In this document: positions 1 through 8,187 of the stretch, in pieces
Position numbering within the stretch: position 1 is the stretch's first letter
How the letters are laid out: every line of letters begins with the position of its first letter
Assembly (NCBI GenBank): GCA_002725995.1
Contig: PBRQ01000081.1
Location: forward strand, 1 to 46,307
DNA length: 46,307 bases
Reading direction: 5' to 3'
Origin: Gammaproteobacteria bacterium
Lineage (GTDB): Bacteria > Pseudomonadota > Gammaproteobacteria > Pseudomonadales > Azotimanducaceae
Translations under genes and position numbers: made by a program
The notes under the pieces: generated by a model
Databases searched by the model: none
Seen by the model: the letters and a program-made list of their open reading frames with translations, nothing else
Told to the model about the DNA's origin: nothing

Positions 1-87
1 TGGTGCCGAGGAGAGGACTTGAACCTCCACGGGGTTGCCCCCACTAGCACCTGAAGCTAGCGTGTCTACCAATTTCACCACCTCGGC
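1..87 (-). tRNA. tRNA-Leu (anticodon CAG)
   Basis: Read on the minus strand, this is a complete 87-nt class II tRNA that includes an encoded CCA end at positions 1-3. The acceptor stem GCCGAGG pairs with CCTCGGC. The D-arm, the 7-nt anticodon loop TTCAGGT, a long variable arm and the TTCAAGT T-loop are all visible. Anticodon CAG within that loop reads CTG leucine codons. The long variable arm is typical of tRNA-Leu, and the body closely resembles E. coli tRNA-Leu. The gene lies exactly at the window edge, so further tRNAs of the same transcript could lie to the left. Confidence 0.96.
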
Positions 88-100
88 AAGAGGACGCGAA

Positions 101-129
101 AGATTACTAGGCAGAAAAGCTGCTGTCAA
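101..129 (-). promoter_or_regulatory. sigma70 promoter of tRNA-Leu
   Basis: On the minus strand there is a perfect -35 TTGACA (124-129), a 17-bp spacer and a -10 TAATCT (101-106), about 13 nt before the mature 5' end of the tRNA. The GC-rich stretch TTCGCG just after the -10 is the kind of discriminator seen at stringently controlled stable-RNA promoters. That regulatory reading is inference; the promoter elements are seen directly. Confidence 0.85.
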
Positions 130-221
130 TTATGAGGATCCTAAGCGGCTTACGATGAAGAGCGTAGTTATTAGTGTAATGTTAGCGCTAGAATGGACAG
201 CACAACCATGAAGGCATTGAA

Positions 222-2525
222 TTGAACAAAGATCCACATCGCAAGCGAGAAGCTAAAAGGTATGCAAACCCGGTAGCGAGCCGTGAACATATACTGTCGA
301 CGATGGCAGAAATTGGCGAGCCCGTTAGTTTTAAGCGCCTTTCGAAGGAACTTGGTGAAAGGCATCAGCATGAAGCTCTAAAGAATCGATTAGGTGCCAT
401 GGTTCGTGATGGCCAACTGGTTGCTGACCGGCGTAACGTCTATGCAATTGCTAGCCGTATGGAACTGGTAACTGGAAAGGTGATCGCCCATGTGGATGGA
501 TTTGGATTCCTGTCGAGCGAAAACAGGGACGAGGATATTTTTCTATCAAATCGCCAGATGCGGTGCGTCTTTCATGGCGATGTGGCCCAGGTGAGGGTTC
601 GTGGAAGGGACAGGCGCGGCCGTAGCGAAGGTGAGATTGTGGAAGTTGTTGAAAGAAATACTCATCAGGTTGTCGCTCGGCTTTACTATGAAGGCAAACT
701 AAACCTGCTTGAATCCCTGAACAGCAAAATTACACATGAAATTCTCGTGCATAAACTTAACCGGAAAAAAAGCAAAGCAGGGCAGATAGTCATCGCGCAG
801 ATCATGGAACAGCCTTCCCTTCATGGCATTCCTACAGCAAAGATTATCGAAACCCTCGGCGATCACCTCACTCCTGACATGGAGGTCGAAGTCGCCTTAC
901 GTAATCACGATATTCCATTTGTCTTCGATGATGAGGTTCTCGAGCAGGTTGACCAGATGCCCATTGAGGTAGCAGCGAAGGATAAGAAAAAGCGCAATGA
1001 TCTCAGGACCTTGCCATTCATCACCATTGATGGCGAAGATGCCAGGGACTTTGATGACGCGGTCTACTGCGAAAAGAAAGCACGTGGCGGCTGGCGGCTG
1101 CTTGTTGCTATAGCTGATGTGGCGCGGTATGTCGATATAGGGTCTCCCCTTGACAAGGCCGCCTTCGAGAGAAGCACTTCCGTATATTTCCCACAGTATG
1201 TTGTACCCATGCTGCCGGAAAAACTGAGCAATGGCCTTTGTTCGCTGAAACCTGGAGTTGATCGCCTGGTCCTTGTTTGTGAAATGGAAATTTCAGCTAA
1301 GGGGCGGATCAGTAGTTTCCTGTTTTATGAAGGTGTCATCCACTCTCATGGGCGGCTGACCTATACAGAGGTAGCGTCCATACTGAGGGGAGATGATAAG
1401 ACTCGACATAAATATCGAAATCTGTGCGGACATATTGATGAACTGAACAACCTGTATCTGATGTTACTGGGGATGAGAAACTCCCGGGGAGCTTTGGAGT
1501 TTGATTCCAAGGAGTTGGGTTTTGAATTCGATGGCGCCGGCAGGGTAACTGGTATTGAGCCAAGGGTTCGTGGCGATGCACACAGGTTGATTGAGGAATG
1601 TATGCTGTGCGCAAATGTGTGTGCTGCAAAATTCATCAGCAAACATGAGAAGCCTGGCCTGTATCGTGTCCACGAGCCTCCGAAAGAAGAAAAGGTCGAG
1701 GGGGTAAGCCAGTATCTGGCACACCTGGGCATTGCCTTTCCCAGCGAAGATGGCGTATCCCCAAAAGTCTATCGCGGTGTTCTTGACGAGATAAGAAAAC
1801 GAAAGAGCGGTCATGTGCTGCAGATGGTTCTACTTCGATCTTTGAACCAGGCCGTGTATCAGGTTGAAAACAAAGGGCACTTTGGCCTGAACTACGCGGA
1901 ATATGCTCACTTTACCTCCCCTATCAGACGTTTCCCGGATCTGATGACGCACCGACTGATTAAATCAATTATTCATAGCAAAAGTGAAAGCTCGTGGGTT
2001 AAACGTTTTGGGCGAACGAATAAAGGTAACTGGTACCCCTACAGTACAGACGATGTATTGATGTGTGGAGAAAGATCCAGTTCGACTGAACGACGTGCGG
2101 AAACGGCCGTTTATGACGTGCTGGAGTGGATGAAATGCGATTTCATCAGTGACCAGGTTGGAAACGTCTGTTCCGGAGTGATTACCGGCGTTACCAAGTT
2201 TGGGCTGTTTGTAGAGCTGGACGAGGTTTATGTTGAGGGCCTGATCCATGTGAGTACGCTCACCGGCGACTATTTCCACTATGACCAGGAAAGCCAGTGC
2301 CTTGCTGGCGGACAGACAAAAACCAGCTACGCCCTTGGGGACATAGTAAGCGTACAGATCATCAGGGTAGATGTGGATGAGAGGAAGGTAGATTTTGAAC
2401 TGGTTTCTCACTCCCCGGTTACTGCCCCTAGAGCGGGCGCAAAGAAAAAACGTGCCCGGAAGGGAGCTAAAACACATCAAAAGAGCAAATCACGGAAAGC
2501 CAGGAAAAGAAGAGCAGATGGCTAA
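222..2525 (+). CDS. rnr: Ribonuclease R (RNB-family 3'-5' exoribonuclease)
   Basis: This is a processive 3'-5' exoribonuclease that degrades structured RNA, defective tRNA and rRNA. The 767-residue product has an N-terminal winged-helix region (about 20-80), cold-shock/OB domains and the RNB catalytic domain with the metal-binding aspartate cluster in GEDARDFDDAV (about 269-280). A C-terminal S1 domain follows (about 650-735), then a lysine/arginine-rich tail typical of RNase R rather than RNase II. Length is close to E. coli RNase R (813). The start appears to be TTG at 222: an in-frame stop lies at 189-191 and no ATG or GTG lies between. The last 8 bases overlap rlmB, so the two are probably co-translated. 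E. coli has the same rnr-rlmB order. Confidence 0.96.
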   Translation: MNKDPHRKREAKRYANPVASREHILSTMAEIGEPVSFKRLSKELGERHQHEALKNRLGAMVRDGQLVADRRNVYAIASRMELVTGKVIAHVDGFGFLSSENRDEDIFLSNRQMRCVFHGDVAQVRVRGRDRRGRSEGEIVEVVERNTHQVVARLYYEGKLNLLESLNSKITHEILVHKLNRKKSKAGQIVIAQIMEQPSLHGIPTAKIIETLGDHLTPDMEVEVALRNHDIPFVFDDEVLEQVDQMPIEVAAKDKKKRNDLRTLPFITIDGEDARDFDDAVYCEKKARGGWRLLVAIADVARYVDIGSPLDKAAFERSTSVYFPQYVVPMLPEKLSNGLCSLKPGVDRLVLVCEMEISAKGRISSFLFYEGVIHSHGRLTYTEVASILRGDDKTRHKYRNLCGHIDELNNLYLMLLGMRNSRGALEFDSKELGFEFDGAGRVTGIEPRVRGDAHRLIEECMLCANVCAAKFISKHEKPGLYRVHEPPKEEKVEGVSQYLAHLGIAFPSEDGVSPKVYRGVLDEIRKRKSGHVLQMVLLRSLNQAVYQVENKGHFGLNYAEYAHFTSPIRRFPDLMTHRLIKSIIHSKSESSWVKRFGRTNKGNWYPYSTDDVLMCGERSSSTERRAETAVYDVLEWMKCDFISDQVGNVCSGVITGVTKFGLFVELDEVYVEGLIHVSTLTGDYFHYDQESQCLAGGQTKTSYALGDIVSVQIIRVDVDERKVDFELVSHSPVTAPRAGAKKKRARKGAKTHQKSKSRKARKRRADG

Positions 2526-3252
2526 CGGGAAACTGGTTTATGGTATCCATGCCGTAGAGCAGGGTTTGCGCTCCGCCACATCCGAGCGCCTGTTTGTCAG
2601 GGATGGCAGGCTGTCTGGCCGCCTGAGGGGAATCCTTGAATTGGCCCGGGAAAAGGGTTGTCCCGTCGAGAGGGTGAGTGGGGCAGAGCTATCCCGCCTT
2701 GCGGGTGGATCGCATCAGGGCGCCTTGCTGCGTCTAGTATCGTCTCATCAGAAACAGGTAAGCCTTGAGCAACTGTTAACCGAGCCACAAGGAAAGAGGC
2801 TATTTCTTTTACTTGATGGAGTGACTGATCCTGGCAACCTCGGTGCCTGCCTTCGCAGTGCGGCAACCATGGGAGTAGAAGCGGTTATTGCTCCGAAAAA
2901 TGCGAGCGCTCCCATCAATGCGGACGCCATCAAGCGGTCCAGTGGTGGAGCGGGGCAGGTACCATACCTTCAGGTTGTGAATCTGGCCAGGTGTATGGAG
3001 CAGCTAAAATCGGCTGGGGTCTGGATTCTAGGCACGGTGCTCGACGCGGAACAGGCCATATCGGATATTGACCTTGGTGATCACATTGCGATTGTAATGG
3101 GGTCGGAAGGCAAGGGACTAAGGGAGAATACACGCAAACACTGTGATTTTCTTGCCAGAATTCCCATGGTCAACGATGCGCTGGGCTTCAATGTCAGCGT
3201 AGCTACAGGTATTTGCCTGTATGAGGTAAATAGGCAGCGCCTGCACCCTTGA
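2518..3252 (+). CDS. rlmB: 23S rRNA (guanosine-2'-O-)-methyltransferase RlmB
   Basis: This SpoU/TrmH-family SPOUT enzyme 2'-O-methylates G2251 in the peptidyl-transferase P loop of 23S rRNA. From the ATG at 2518 it is 244 residues; E. coli RlmB has 243. An upstream in-frame extension into rnr exists, but ATG 2518 has an AGGA ribosome site and gives the family's usual N-terminus (GKLVYGIHAVEQ). An L30e-like substrate-binding domain (about 4-75) precedes the SPOUT domain. The three SpoU motifs are present: DGVTDPGNLGACLRSA (about 100), VMGSEGKGLRENT (about 192) and IPMVNDALGFNVSVA (about 215). It overlaps the end of rnr by 8 bp. Confidence 0.96.
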   Translation: MANGKLVYGIHAVEQGLRSATSERLFVRDGRLSGRLRGILELAREKGCPVERVSGAELSRLAGGSHQGALLRLVSSHQKQVSLEQLLTEPQGKRLFLLLDGVTDPGNLGACLRSAATMGVEAVIAPKNASAPINADAIKRSSGGAGQVPYLQVVNLARCMEQLKSAGVWILGTVLDAEQAISDIDLGDHIAIVMGSEGKGLRENTRKHCDFLARIPMVNDALGFNVSVATGICLYEVNRQRLHP

Positions 3253-3269
3253 GCCAGTTGTGGTCCATT

Positions 3270-3312
3270 GTGGGCACGTGACAGCCCACTTTGCCTTCTT
3301 TTGTAGGCAAAG
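3270..3312. other. Two adjacent hairpins after rlmB
   Basis: A perfect 6-bp stem GTGGGC/GCCCAC (3270-3289, 8-nt loop) is followed at once by a perfect 8-bp stem CTTTGCCT/AGGCAAAG (3289-3312, 8-nt loop). They lie 18 nt after the rlmB stop and before the rpsF promoter. No U-run follows on either strand, so a simple intrinsic terminator is not supported. An mRNA 3'-end stabilising structure or a repeat remnant is equally possible. Confidence 0.5.
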
Positions 3313-3335
3313 AAGAGGGACAGTATCGGTAGGAT

Positions 3336-3364
3336 TTGCATAGTTCCTCTTCATTGCCTACAAT
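3336..3364 (+). promoter_or_regulatory. sigma70 promoter of the rpsF-rpsR-rplI operon
   Basis: The -35 TTGCAT (3336-3341) and -10 TACAAT (3359-3364) are separated by 17 bp, about 83 nt upstream of rpsF. This is the best match to a housekeeping promoter in the rlmB-rpsF gap and leaves room for a regulated leader. Confidence 0.75.
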
Positions 3365-3393
3365 CCGCCACCCAATTTCTCCTTGCTTCACTG

Positions 3394-3412
3394 GGTACCG
3401 AAACTAGGTATC
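3394..3412 (+). promoter_or_regulatory. Leader hairpin upstream of rpsF, possible S6:S18 autoregulatory site
   Basis: In the rpsF leader, GGTACC (3394-3399) pairs with GGTATC (3407-3412) around a 7-nt loop, with CCG at the top of the 5' arm. Many bacteria regulate rpsF/rpsR by binding the S6:S18 complex to a leader hairpin carrying an exposed CCG. The position and the CCG fit that idea, but the fold was not computed and the match is loose. Confidence 0.3.
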
Positions 3413-3447
3413 AAAATCAGGAAGCATTTAACCGAGAGGAGCTACAA

Positions 3448-3915
3448 ATGAGGCACTACGAAATAGTGTTCCTGGTGCATCCTGATCAGAGTGAGCAGGT
3501 CCCAGGAATGATCGAGCGATATTCAAACCTAATAGTACAGGGTGGAGGAAACATTCACCGTGTAGAAGACTGGGGGCGCAGGCAACTAGCCTACTCCATC
3601 AAAAAAATCCACAAAGCACACTACATTTTGCTCAATGTTGAATGTACGAAGGAAATTCTTGAAGAGCTAAATACAGCCTTTCGTTTCAATGATGCAGTTG
3701 TGCGGAATCTGGTCATGGGTCGTAAGAGAGCCGACACGGAAGAGTCCCCGATTATGAAGGCAGAAAAAGAAAGCCGGGAGAAGAAGGGCAAGGATGATAC
3801 ACCCCGTACGGAAAGCCCAAAACCTGAGACTGAAAAGGTAGATGACAAAGAAGCATCAGGTGAAGCGACTGAACAGACAGCACCAGTGGAAGAAACTACG
3901 GAAGCGGAGGTATAG
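3448..3915 (+). CDS. rpsF: 30S ribosomal protein S6
   Basis: S6 pairs with S18 on the platform of the small ribosomal subunit. The N-terminal ~100 residues form the S6 fold ([17 protein letters not shown] start; [18 protein letters not shown] in the middle). From about residue 100 the 155-residue protein continues as a charged, low-complexity tail rich in Glu, Lys, Thr and Pro, somewhat longer than E. coli S6 (131-135). A GAGGAG ribosome site precedes the ATG. It heads the operon rpsF-rpsR-DUF2232-rplI, and rpsR starts 3 nt after its stop. No priB lies between rpsF and rpsR, unlike in enterobacteria. Confidence 0.97.
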   Translation: MRHYEIVFLVHPDQSEQVPGMIERYSNLIVQGGGNIHRVEDWGRRQLAYSIKKIHKAHYILLNVECTKEILEELNTAFRFNDAVVRNLVMGRKRADTEESPIMKAEKESREKKGKDDTPRTESPKPETEKVDDKEASGEATEQTAPVEETTEAEV

Positions 3916-3918
3916 ACC

Positions 3919-4146
3919 ATGTCCAGATTTTATCGAAGGAGAAAGTACTGCCGTTTTACTGCTGAAGGTGTAGAGGAAATTGATTACAAGGACCTTGAGA
4001 CGCTGAAGGCCTATGTGTCTGAAACGGGAAAGATTGTACCAAGTAGAATTACAGGAACAAAAGCGAAGTACCAGCGACAGCTGGCAACCGCGATTAAGCG
4101 GGCGAGATACCTGGCCTTGATCCCCTATACAGATGCGCATAACTAG
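3919..4146 (+). CDS. rpsR: 30S ribosomal protein S18
   Basis: S18 binds beside S6 in the small subunit and contributes to the mRNA exit region. The 75-residue product matches the family length. It has the typical arginine-rich N-terminus ([12 protein letters not shown]) and the conserved core around [15 protein letters not shown] (about residues 47-61), followed by basic helices. It follows rpsF by 3 nt and is almost certainly translationally coupled to it. Confidence 0.97.
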   Translation: MSRFYRRRKYCRFTAEGVEEIDYKDLETLKAYVSETGKIVPSRITGTKAKYQRQLATAIKRARYLALIPYTDAHN

Positions 4147-4203
4147 ATATCATGATTGAACGATGCAGCCCTGAGTTGACCTTGTGACCTTATAAAGGAA
4201 ACT

Positions 4204-5061
4204 ATGCGTGCCCTTGCTGAGTTTGTAATGCGTGGTAGATCCCATGCGGTCGGTGCCACGCTTGTCAGTACCTCTCTGCCTTTGTTGAACTGGCTGGGTA
4301 CGGCCATTGTTAGCCTGGTCATTTTACGAAAGGGACCGCTTGAGGGATTGATGGTCCTGATGTGGGCTTTGATACCCCTGGGGATTGCGCTGTACCTGGT
4401 AGGGGATCCGAGCCCGGTTATAGCCATGTTGGGCACAGCGCTTCTTGCGTGTGTGCTGCGAGTGACGGCCTCCTGGGAGGTAACACTTGCGATAGCCGTG
4501 CTCGTGTCAGGAGCAGGCAGTCTGGTTTTTGAGCTGAGTGCGACGGAAGTGCTGGCTGCTATCGTGGAATGGTATTTGGAATATTCACGTCAGCTTGCAA
4601 CAGAATTGCATCAGACGGGGGAGCCTACCTTCGGGGAGGCGAAAAGTGCCATCATGGGTTTTTTTGCTATGGGGCAGGCCTACGCTATGTTGGCATTTCT
4701 GGTATTGGCCAGATGGTGGCAGAGCGAACTTTACAACCCTGGTGGATTTGGCAAAGAGTTTCGTCAGTTGCGAATGTCCCCACTCCTGAGTGCGGTACTG
4801 GTTTTCATGATGTTGATATGTTTTGCCTTTGATGAGTACCTAGGCCGTTGGATCCCGTTATTGACGGTGCCACTGATTATACCAGCGTTGGCTTTTATTC
4901 ACTGGCTTATTGGTTCCAGGAAGCTGTCTGGTAACTGGGTATTCGGTTTTTACATGTTATTGGCGGTGATGTTTCAGGTGGTCTATCCGCTGCTGGCTTC
5001 ACTGGCACTGATGGATAGTTGGTTTGATTTGAGAACTCGATTTCAATCGAAAGAGGTTTAA
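4204..5061 (+). CDS. DUF2232 (YybS-like) integral membrane protein
   Basis: The 285-residue protein is almost entirely hydrophobic, with about 8 predicted membrane segments, and fits the DUF2232 family of unknown function. Members often sit between rpsR and rplI in gammaproteobacteria, as here. A second copy of the family next to ribosomal genes in Firmicutes (yybS) is known, but no activity is established. The only substantial hydrophilic loop is around residues 120-150. The start at ATG 4204 follows an AAAGGAA ribosome site. The rplI start lies 5 nt after its stop, so expression is tied to the ribosomal operon. A membrane transport or scaffold role would be a guess. Confidence 0.85.
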   Translation: MRALAEFVMRGRSHAVGATLVSTSLPLLNWLGTAIVSLVILRKGPLEGLMVLMWALIPLGIALYLVGDPSPVIAMLGTALLACVLRVTASWEVTLAIAVLVSGAGSLVFELSATEVLAAIVEWYLEYSRQLATELHQTGEPTFGEAKSAIMGFFAMGQAYAMLAFLVLARWWQSELYNPGGFGKEFRQLRMSPLLSAVLVFMMLICFAFDEYLGRWIPLLTVPLIIPALAFIHWLIGSRKLSGNWVFGFYMLLAVMFQVVYPLLASLALMDSWFDLRTRFQSKEV

Positions 5062-5066
5062 AGAAA

Positions 5067-5516
5067 ATGGAAGTAATTTTGCTTGAAAGTATCGCGAAGC
5101 TGGGTGACCTTGGAGATAAGGTCTCCGTAAAGTCGGGGTATGGAAGGAATTTTTTGATACCACAACATAAGGCTGTTCCTGCTACTGCTGATAACGTTGA
5201 AGCGTTTGAAGCTCGCAAGGCGGAACTTCAACGCAACGCCGAAGACAAACTTATACGGGCTACTGCAAGGGCTGAGCAGATTGAAGCGCTGGAGCTTTCT
5301 CTGACCTCTAAAGCGGGTGATGAGGGAAAGTTGTTTGGCTCAATAACAGTTCGAGATATTGCTGAAGCCGTAGCTGCCCTAGGCGTCGAGATCGAAAAGA
5401 GCGAAGTCAGGTTACCAGAGGGTCCGCTTCGTGAGCTTGGTGATTTCGAGATCAGTGTGCATCTACACACTGAGGTCAATGCCGTACTAAAAGTGTCTGT
5501 TATCGCCGAGGAATAG
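5067..5516 (+). CDS. rplI: 50S ribosomal protein L9
   Basis: L9 is an elongated large-subunit protein at the base of the L1 stalk that helps maintain reading frame. The 149-residue product matches E. coli L9 (149). It has the N-terminal RNA-binding motif [17 protein letters not shown] and the GYGRNFLIP segment (about 24-35). The long connecting helix follows, then a C-terminal domain with GKLFGSIT (about 88). It is the last gene of the rpsF operon. Confidence 0.97.
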   Translation: MEVILLESIAKLGDLGDKVSVKSGYGRNFLIPQHKAVPATADNVEAFEARKAELQRNAEDKLIRATARAEQIEALELSLTSKAGDEGKLFGSITVRDIAEAVAALGVEIEKSEVRLPEGPLRELGDFEISVHLHTEVNAVLKVSVIAEE

Positions 5517-5536
5517 TCGCTGGCTTTTCCAGTAAC

Positions 5537-5562
5537 CTAGTCGTTCACCGGGAACCGACTAG
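5537..5562 (+). terminator. Hairpin after rplI
   Basis: CTAGTCG-TTC pairs with GAA-C-CGACTAG, with one bulged base and a 5-nt loop, 20 nt after the rplI stop. No clear U-run follows, so it may attenuate transcription or protect the mRNA end rather than be a canonical intrinsic terminator. It separates the ribosomal operon from dnaB. Confidence 0.4.
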
Positions 5563-5659
5563 TACTCACGTGATTTGTCGAGTAAATTCGCCAACATCCA
5601 TTTTCATCCTTCCCGCATTGTTTTACTCTAGTGGTCCCGGTGAAAATCCAGAGTAAAAC

Positions 5660-7030
5660 TTGGCAACTGCTGCAGAAGATTCCACGGCGACTTTACTTAA
5701 GGTCCCCCCCCATTCTATTGAGGCTGAACGCTCAGTCCTGGGTGGGTTGTTGCTCGATGAGAATGCCTGGGATTCTGTTTCCGGTATTCTTACCGCCGGC
5801 GATTTCTATCGCGGTGATCACCGCATCATATACCGCTGCATGCAGCAACTTGTTGAGCAGAATAGCCCGCTGGATATCATCACAATTTCCGAATCCCTTG
5901 ACGCGGTCAGTGAGCTGGAAAATGTTGGTGGTCTGGCATACATTTCTGACCTCGCTGATGGTACGCCGACCGCATCAAACATCAGAGCTTATGCAGACAT
6001 AGTCCAGGAGCGGGCCACGGTTCGTAAGCTGATTTCAGCAGCCCATGACATAGCAGATAGTGGCTTCAATCCACAGGGGCGAGATAGCGCCACCTTGATT
6101 GATCAAGCAGAATCCCGGGTCTTTAAAATTGGGGATGAACGTCCCAACCGGGGTGGCCCGCAAGCGATTCGTCCCTTGTTAACCAAGGCGGTTGAGAGAA
6201 TCGATGAGCTATTTCAGAGCAAGGGTGCCTTGACTGGAATAAGTACAGGATTCCGCGACATCGATGACATTACCTCCGGACTTCAGCCTGCTGACCTTAT
6301 TATCATCGCTGGTCGACCTTCGATGGGAAAGACTTCCTTCATGATGAACATGGCAGAGAGTGCCGTGATATCAGATGGCAAGCCTGTCCTGGTATTTAGT
6401 ATGGAGATGCCGTCGGATTCACTGACCTTACGCATGCTGTCATCACTGGGTAGAATAGATCAGAGTAAGATTCGCAGTGGCCAGTTGGGAGATGACGACT
6501 GGCCGCGGCTGACTTCAGCGGTGACTTTGCTTAATGACAAGCCACTGTTTGTTGATGATACCGCGGCCTTGACGCCCAATGAAATCCGCTCAAGGGCACG
6601 CCGGGTCGCCAGGGAATTTGGTTCCCTCGGAATGATTGTAGTGGACTATCTGCAGCTCATGCAGGTAAGTGGAACATCGGAGAACAGGGCAGGTGAGATA
6701 TCTGAAATTTCAAGATCACTGAAAGCCATTGCTAAGGAGTTCAATTGCCCGATGGTCGCTGGTTCCCAGTTGAATCGTAGCCTTGAGCAACGACCTGATA
6801 AACGGCCGATCATGTCTGACCTGAGAGAGTCTGGTGCCATTGAGCAGGATGCAGATGTGATCATGGCTGTATACCGTGATGAGGTTTACCATGAGGATGC
6901 GGAGAAGGGTGTAGCTGAAATCATTCTTCTGAAACAGCGTAATGGCCCCATTGGCAAGAGGAAACTCACATTTGTCGGGCAGTACACAAAGTTTGAAGAC
7001 CTGGCCCAGAATTACGATGACTACTATTAG
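5660..7030 (+). CDS. dnaB: Replicative DNA helicase DnaB
   Basis: DnaB is the hexameric 5'-3' helicase of the replication fork; it binds DnaG primase through its N-terminal domain. The 456-residue product has the N-terminal helical domain (KVPPHSIEAERSVLGGLL near residue 15) and the RecA-like domain. Walker A is GRPSMGKTSF (about 217) and Walker B is IVVDYLQLM (about 325). The glutamine/arginine motifs follow to the C-terminus. The upstream in-frame stop at 5654-5656 leaves TTG 5660 as the first possible start, and no ATG occurs before the conserved region. No intein is present. The 143-nt gap to rplI holds a hairpin. Confidence 0.97.
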   Translation: MATAAEDSTATLLKVPPHSIEAERSVLGGLLLDENAWDSVSGILTAGDFYRGDHRIIYRCMQQLVEQNSPLDIITISESLDAVSELENVGGLAYISDLADGTPTASNIRAYADIVQERATVRKLISAAHDIADSGFNPQGRDSATLIDQAESRVFKIGDERPNRGGPQAIRPLLTKAVERIDELFQSKGALTGISTGFRDIDDITSGLQPADLIIIAGRPSMGKTSFMMNMAESAVISDGKPVLVFSMEMPSDSLTLRMLSSLGRIDQSKIRSGQLGDDDWPRLTSAVTLLNDKPLFVDDTAALTPNEIRSRARRVAREFGSLGMIVVDYLQLMQVSGTSENRAGEISEISRSLKAIAKEFNCPMVAGSQLNRSLEQRPDKRPIMSDLRESGAIEQDADVIMAVYRDEVYHEDAEKGVAEIILLKQRNGPIGKRKLTFVGQYTKFEDLAQNYDDYY

Positions 7031-7078
7031 GGTTTCTACCAGCTCTGAAAATAAAACTGAAGTTAGATACCAGGATTC

Positions 7079-8146
7079 ATGCTGCCAATGCCGATGAACT
7101 ATGCTTGTGCGGAAATTGATCTAGCGGCGATCTCCAGTAACTACGCAATGGCTCGATCCACGGCTCCCGAAAGCAAATTTATGGCAGTGATAAAGGGTGA
7201 CGCCTATGGCCATGGCATTGTCGAGGTCGCGCGGCAGCTCAATACTGCAGATGCCTTTGGTGTAGCTCGTTTGGATGAAGCAGTTGCCCTGCGTGATAGT
7301 GGTATCAAAACTCCGATCACCCTGCTGGAGGGGGTACTTGATTCAGGAGAGCTGAAAACCGCCGGGTACCACCAAATTGATTTGGTCGTCCATTCTGATC
7401 ATCAGGTTGCCATGCTTGAACGTGAGTCAGGTTTCAATATCTGGCTGAAGCTGGAAACAGGGATGCACCGCCTCGGCATGTCAATATCTGACCTGAGCCA
7501 GAACCTGGCGAGGCTCAAGGACCACAAGGTGCTTGGCGTAATGGGCCACCTGGCAAGTGCTGACACGAATGATACTTCGGTTACTGAAGATCAACTGCGC
7601 GTCCTTGATGAGGCTACAAAATCTCTACCCTATGCTAAGAGTCTGGCCAATTCAGCGGGTATCCTCGGTCACCCCGATACAAGGGCAGACTGGAACAGGC
7701 CCGGACTCATGTTATATGGTGCGACGCCCTTCGCTGATCTTGAGCCACTTGCCAGCCTTCGGACTGCAATGACGCTCACCGCGCCGGTTATCGCAATCAA
7801 TCAAGTCAGCGAAGGTGATGCGGTAGGATATGGTGGTATATGGACAGCACCGGCAGATTGTCGCATTGCGGTCATCGCCATCGGTTATGCAGATGGATAT
7901 CCACGGGAGGCACCGATGAGCACTCCGGTACTGATAGGCGGACAAAAATGCATGCTGGCAGGGCGTGTTTCAATGGACATGATTACTGTTGAACTGGCTG
8001 CAGACGATCTGGTTCGGGTAGGAGACCGGTGTGTGCTTTGGGGGAAGGGATTGCCCATTGAAGAAATATCAAGATGTACGGGGACCATTCCCTATACCCT
8101 CATGTGTGGTGTAAGTAAGCGGGTATCCAGAAATTATGTGTCTTGA
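7079..8146 (+). CDS. alr: Alanine racemase (PLP-dependent)
   Basis: It interconverts L- and D-alanine for peptidoglycan synthesis. The 355-residue product has the fold-III PLP barrel. The PLP-binding lysine lies in VIKGDAYGHG (K39), and the second catalytic tyrosine lies in AVGYGGIW (about 247). The C-terminal beta domain carries GRVSMDMITVEL (about 294). Length matches E. coli Alr/DadX (about 356-359). Three methionines cluster at the N-terminus, so the true start may be 7079, 7088 or 7094; a weak AGGA precedes the first. The dnaB-alr order is conserved in gammaproteobacteria. Confidence 0.95.
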   Translation: MLPMPMNYACAEIDLAAISSNYAMARSTAPESKFMAVIKGDAYGHGIVEVARQLNTADAFGVARLDEAVALRDSGIKTPITLLEGVLDSGELKTAGYHQIDLVVHSDHQVAMLERESGFNIWLKLETGMHRLGMSISDLSQNLARLKDHKVLGVMGHLASADTNDTSVTEDQLRVLDEATKSLPYAKSLANSAGILGHPDTRADWNRPGLMLYGATPFADLEPLASLRTAMTLTAPVIAINQVSEGDAVGYGGIWTAPADCRIAVIAIGYADGYPREAPMSTPVLIGGQKCMLAGRVSMDMITVELAADDLVRVGDRCVLWGKGLPIEEISRCTGTIPYTLMCGVSKRVSRNYVS

Positions 8147-8187
8147 ATGCGCCTCGGATATGGCGCGGATGGTAGAACGGAAAACTG

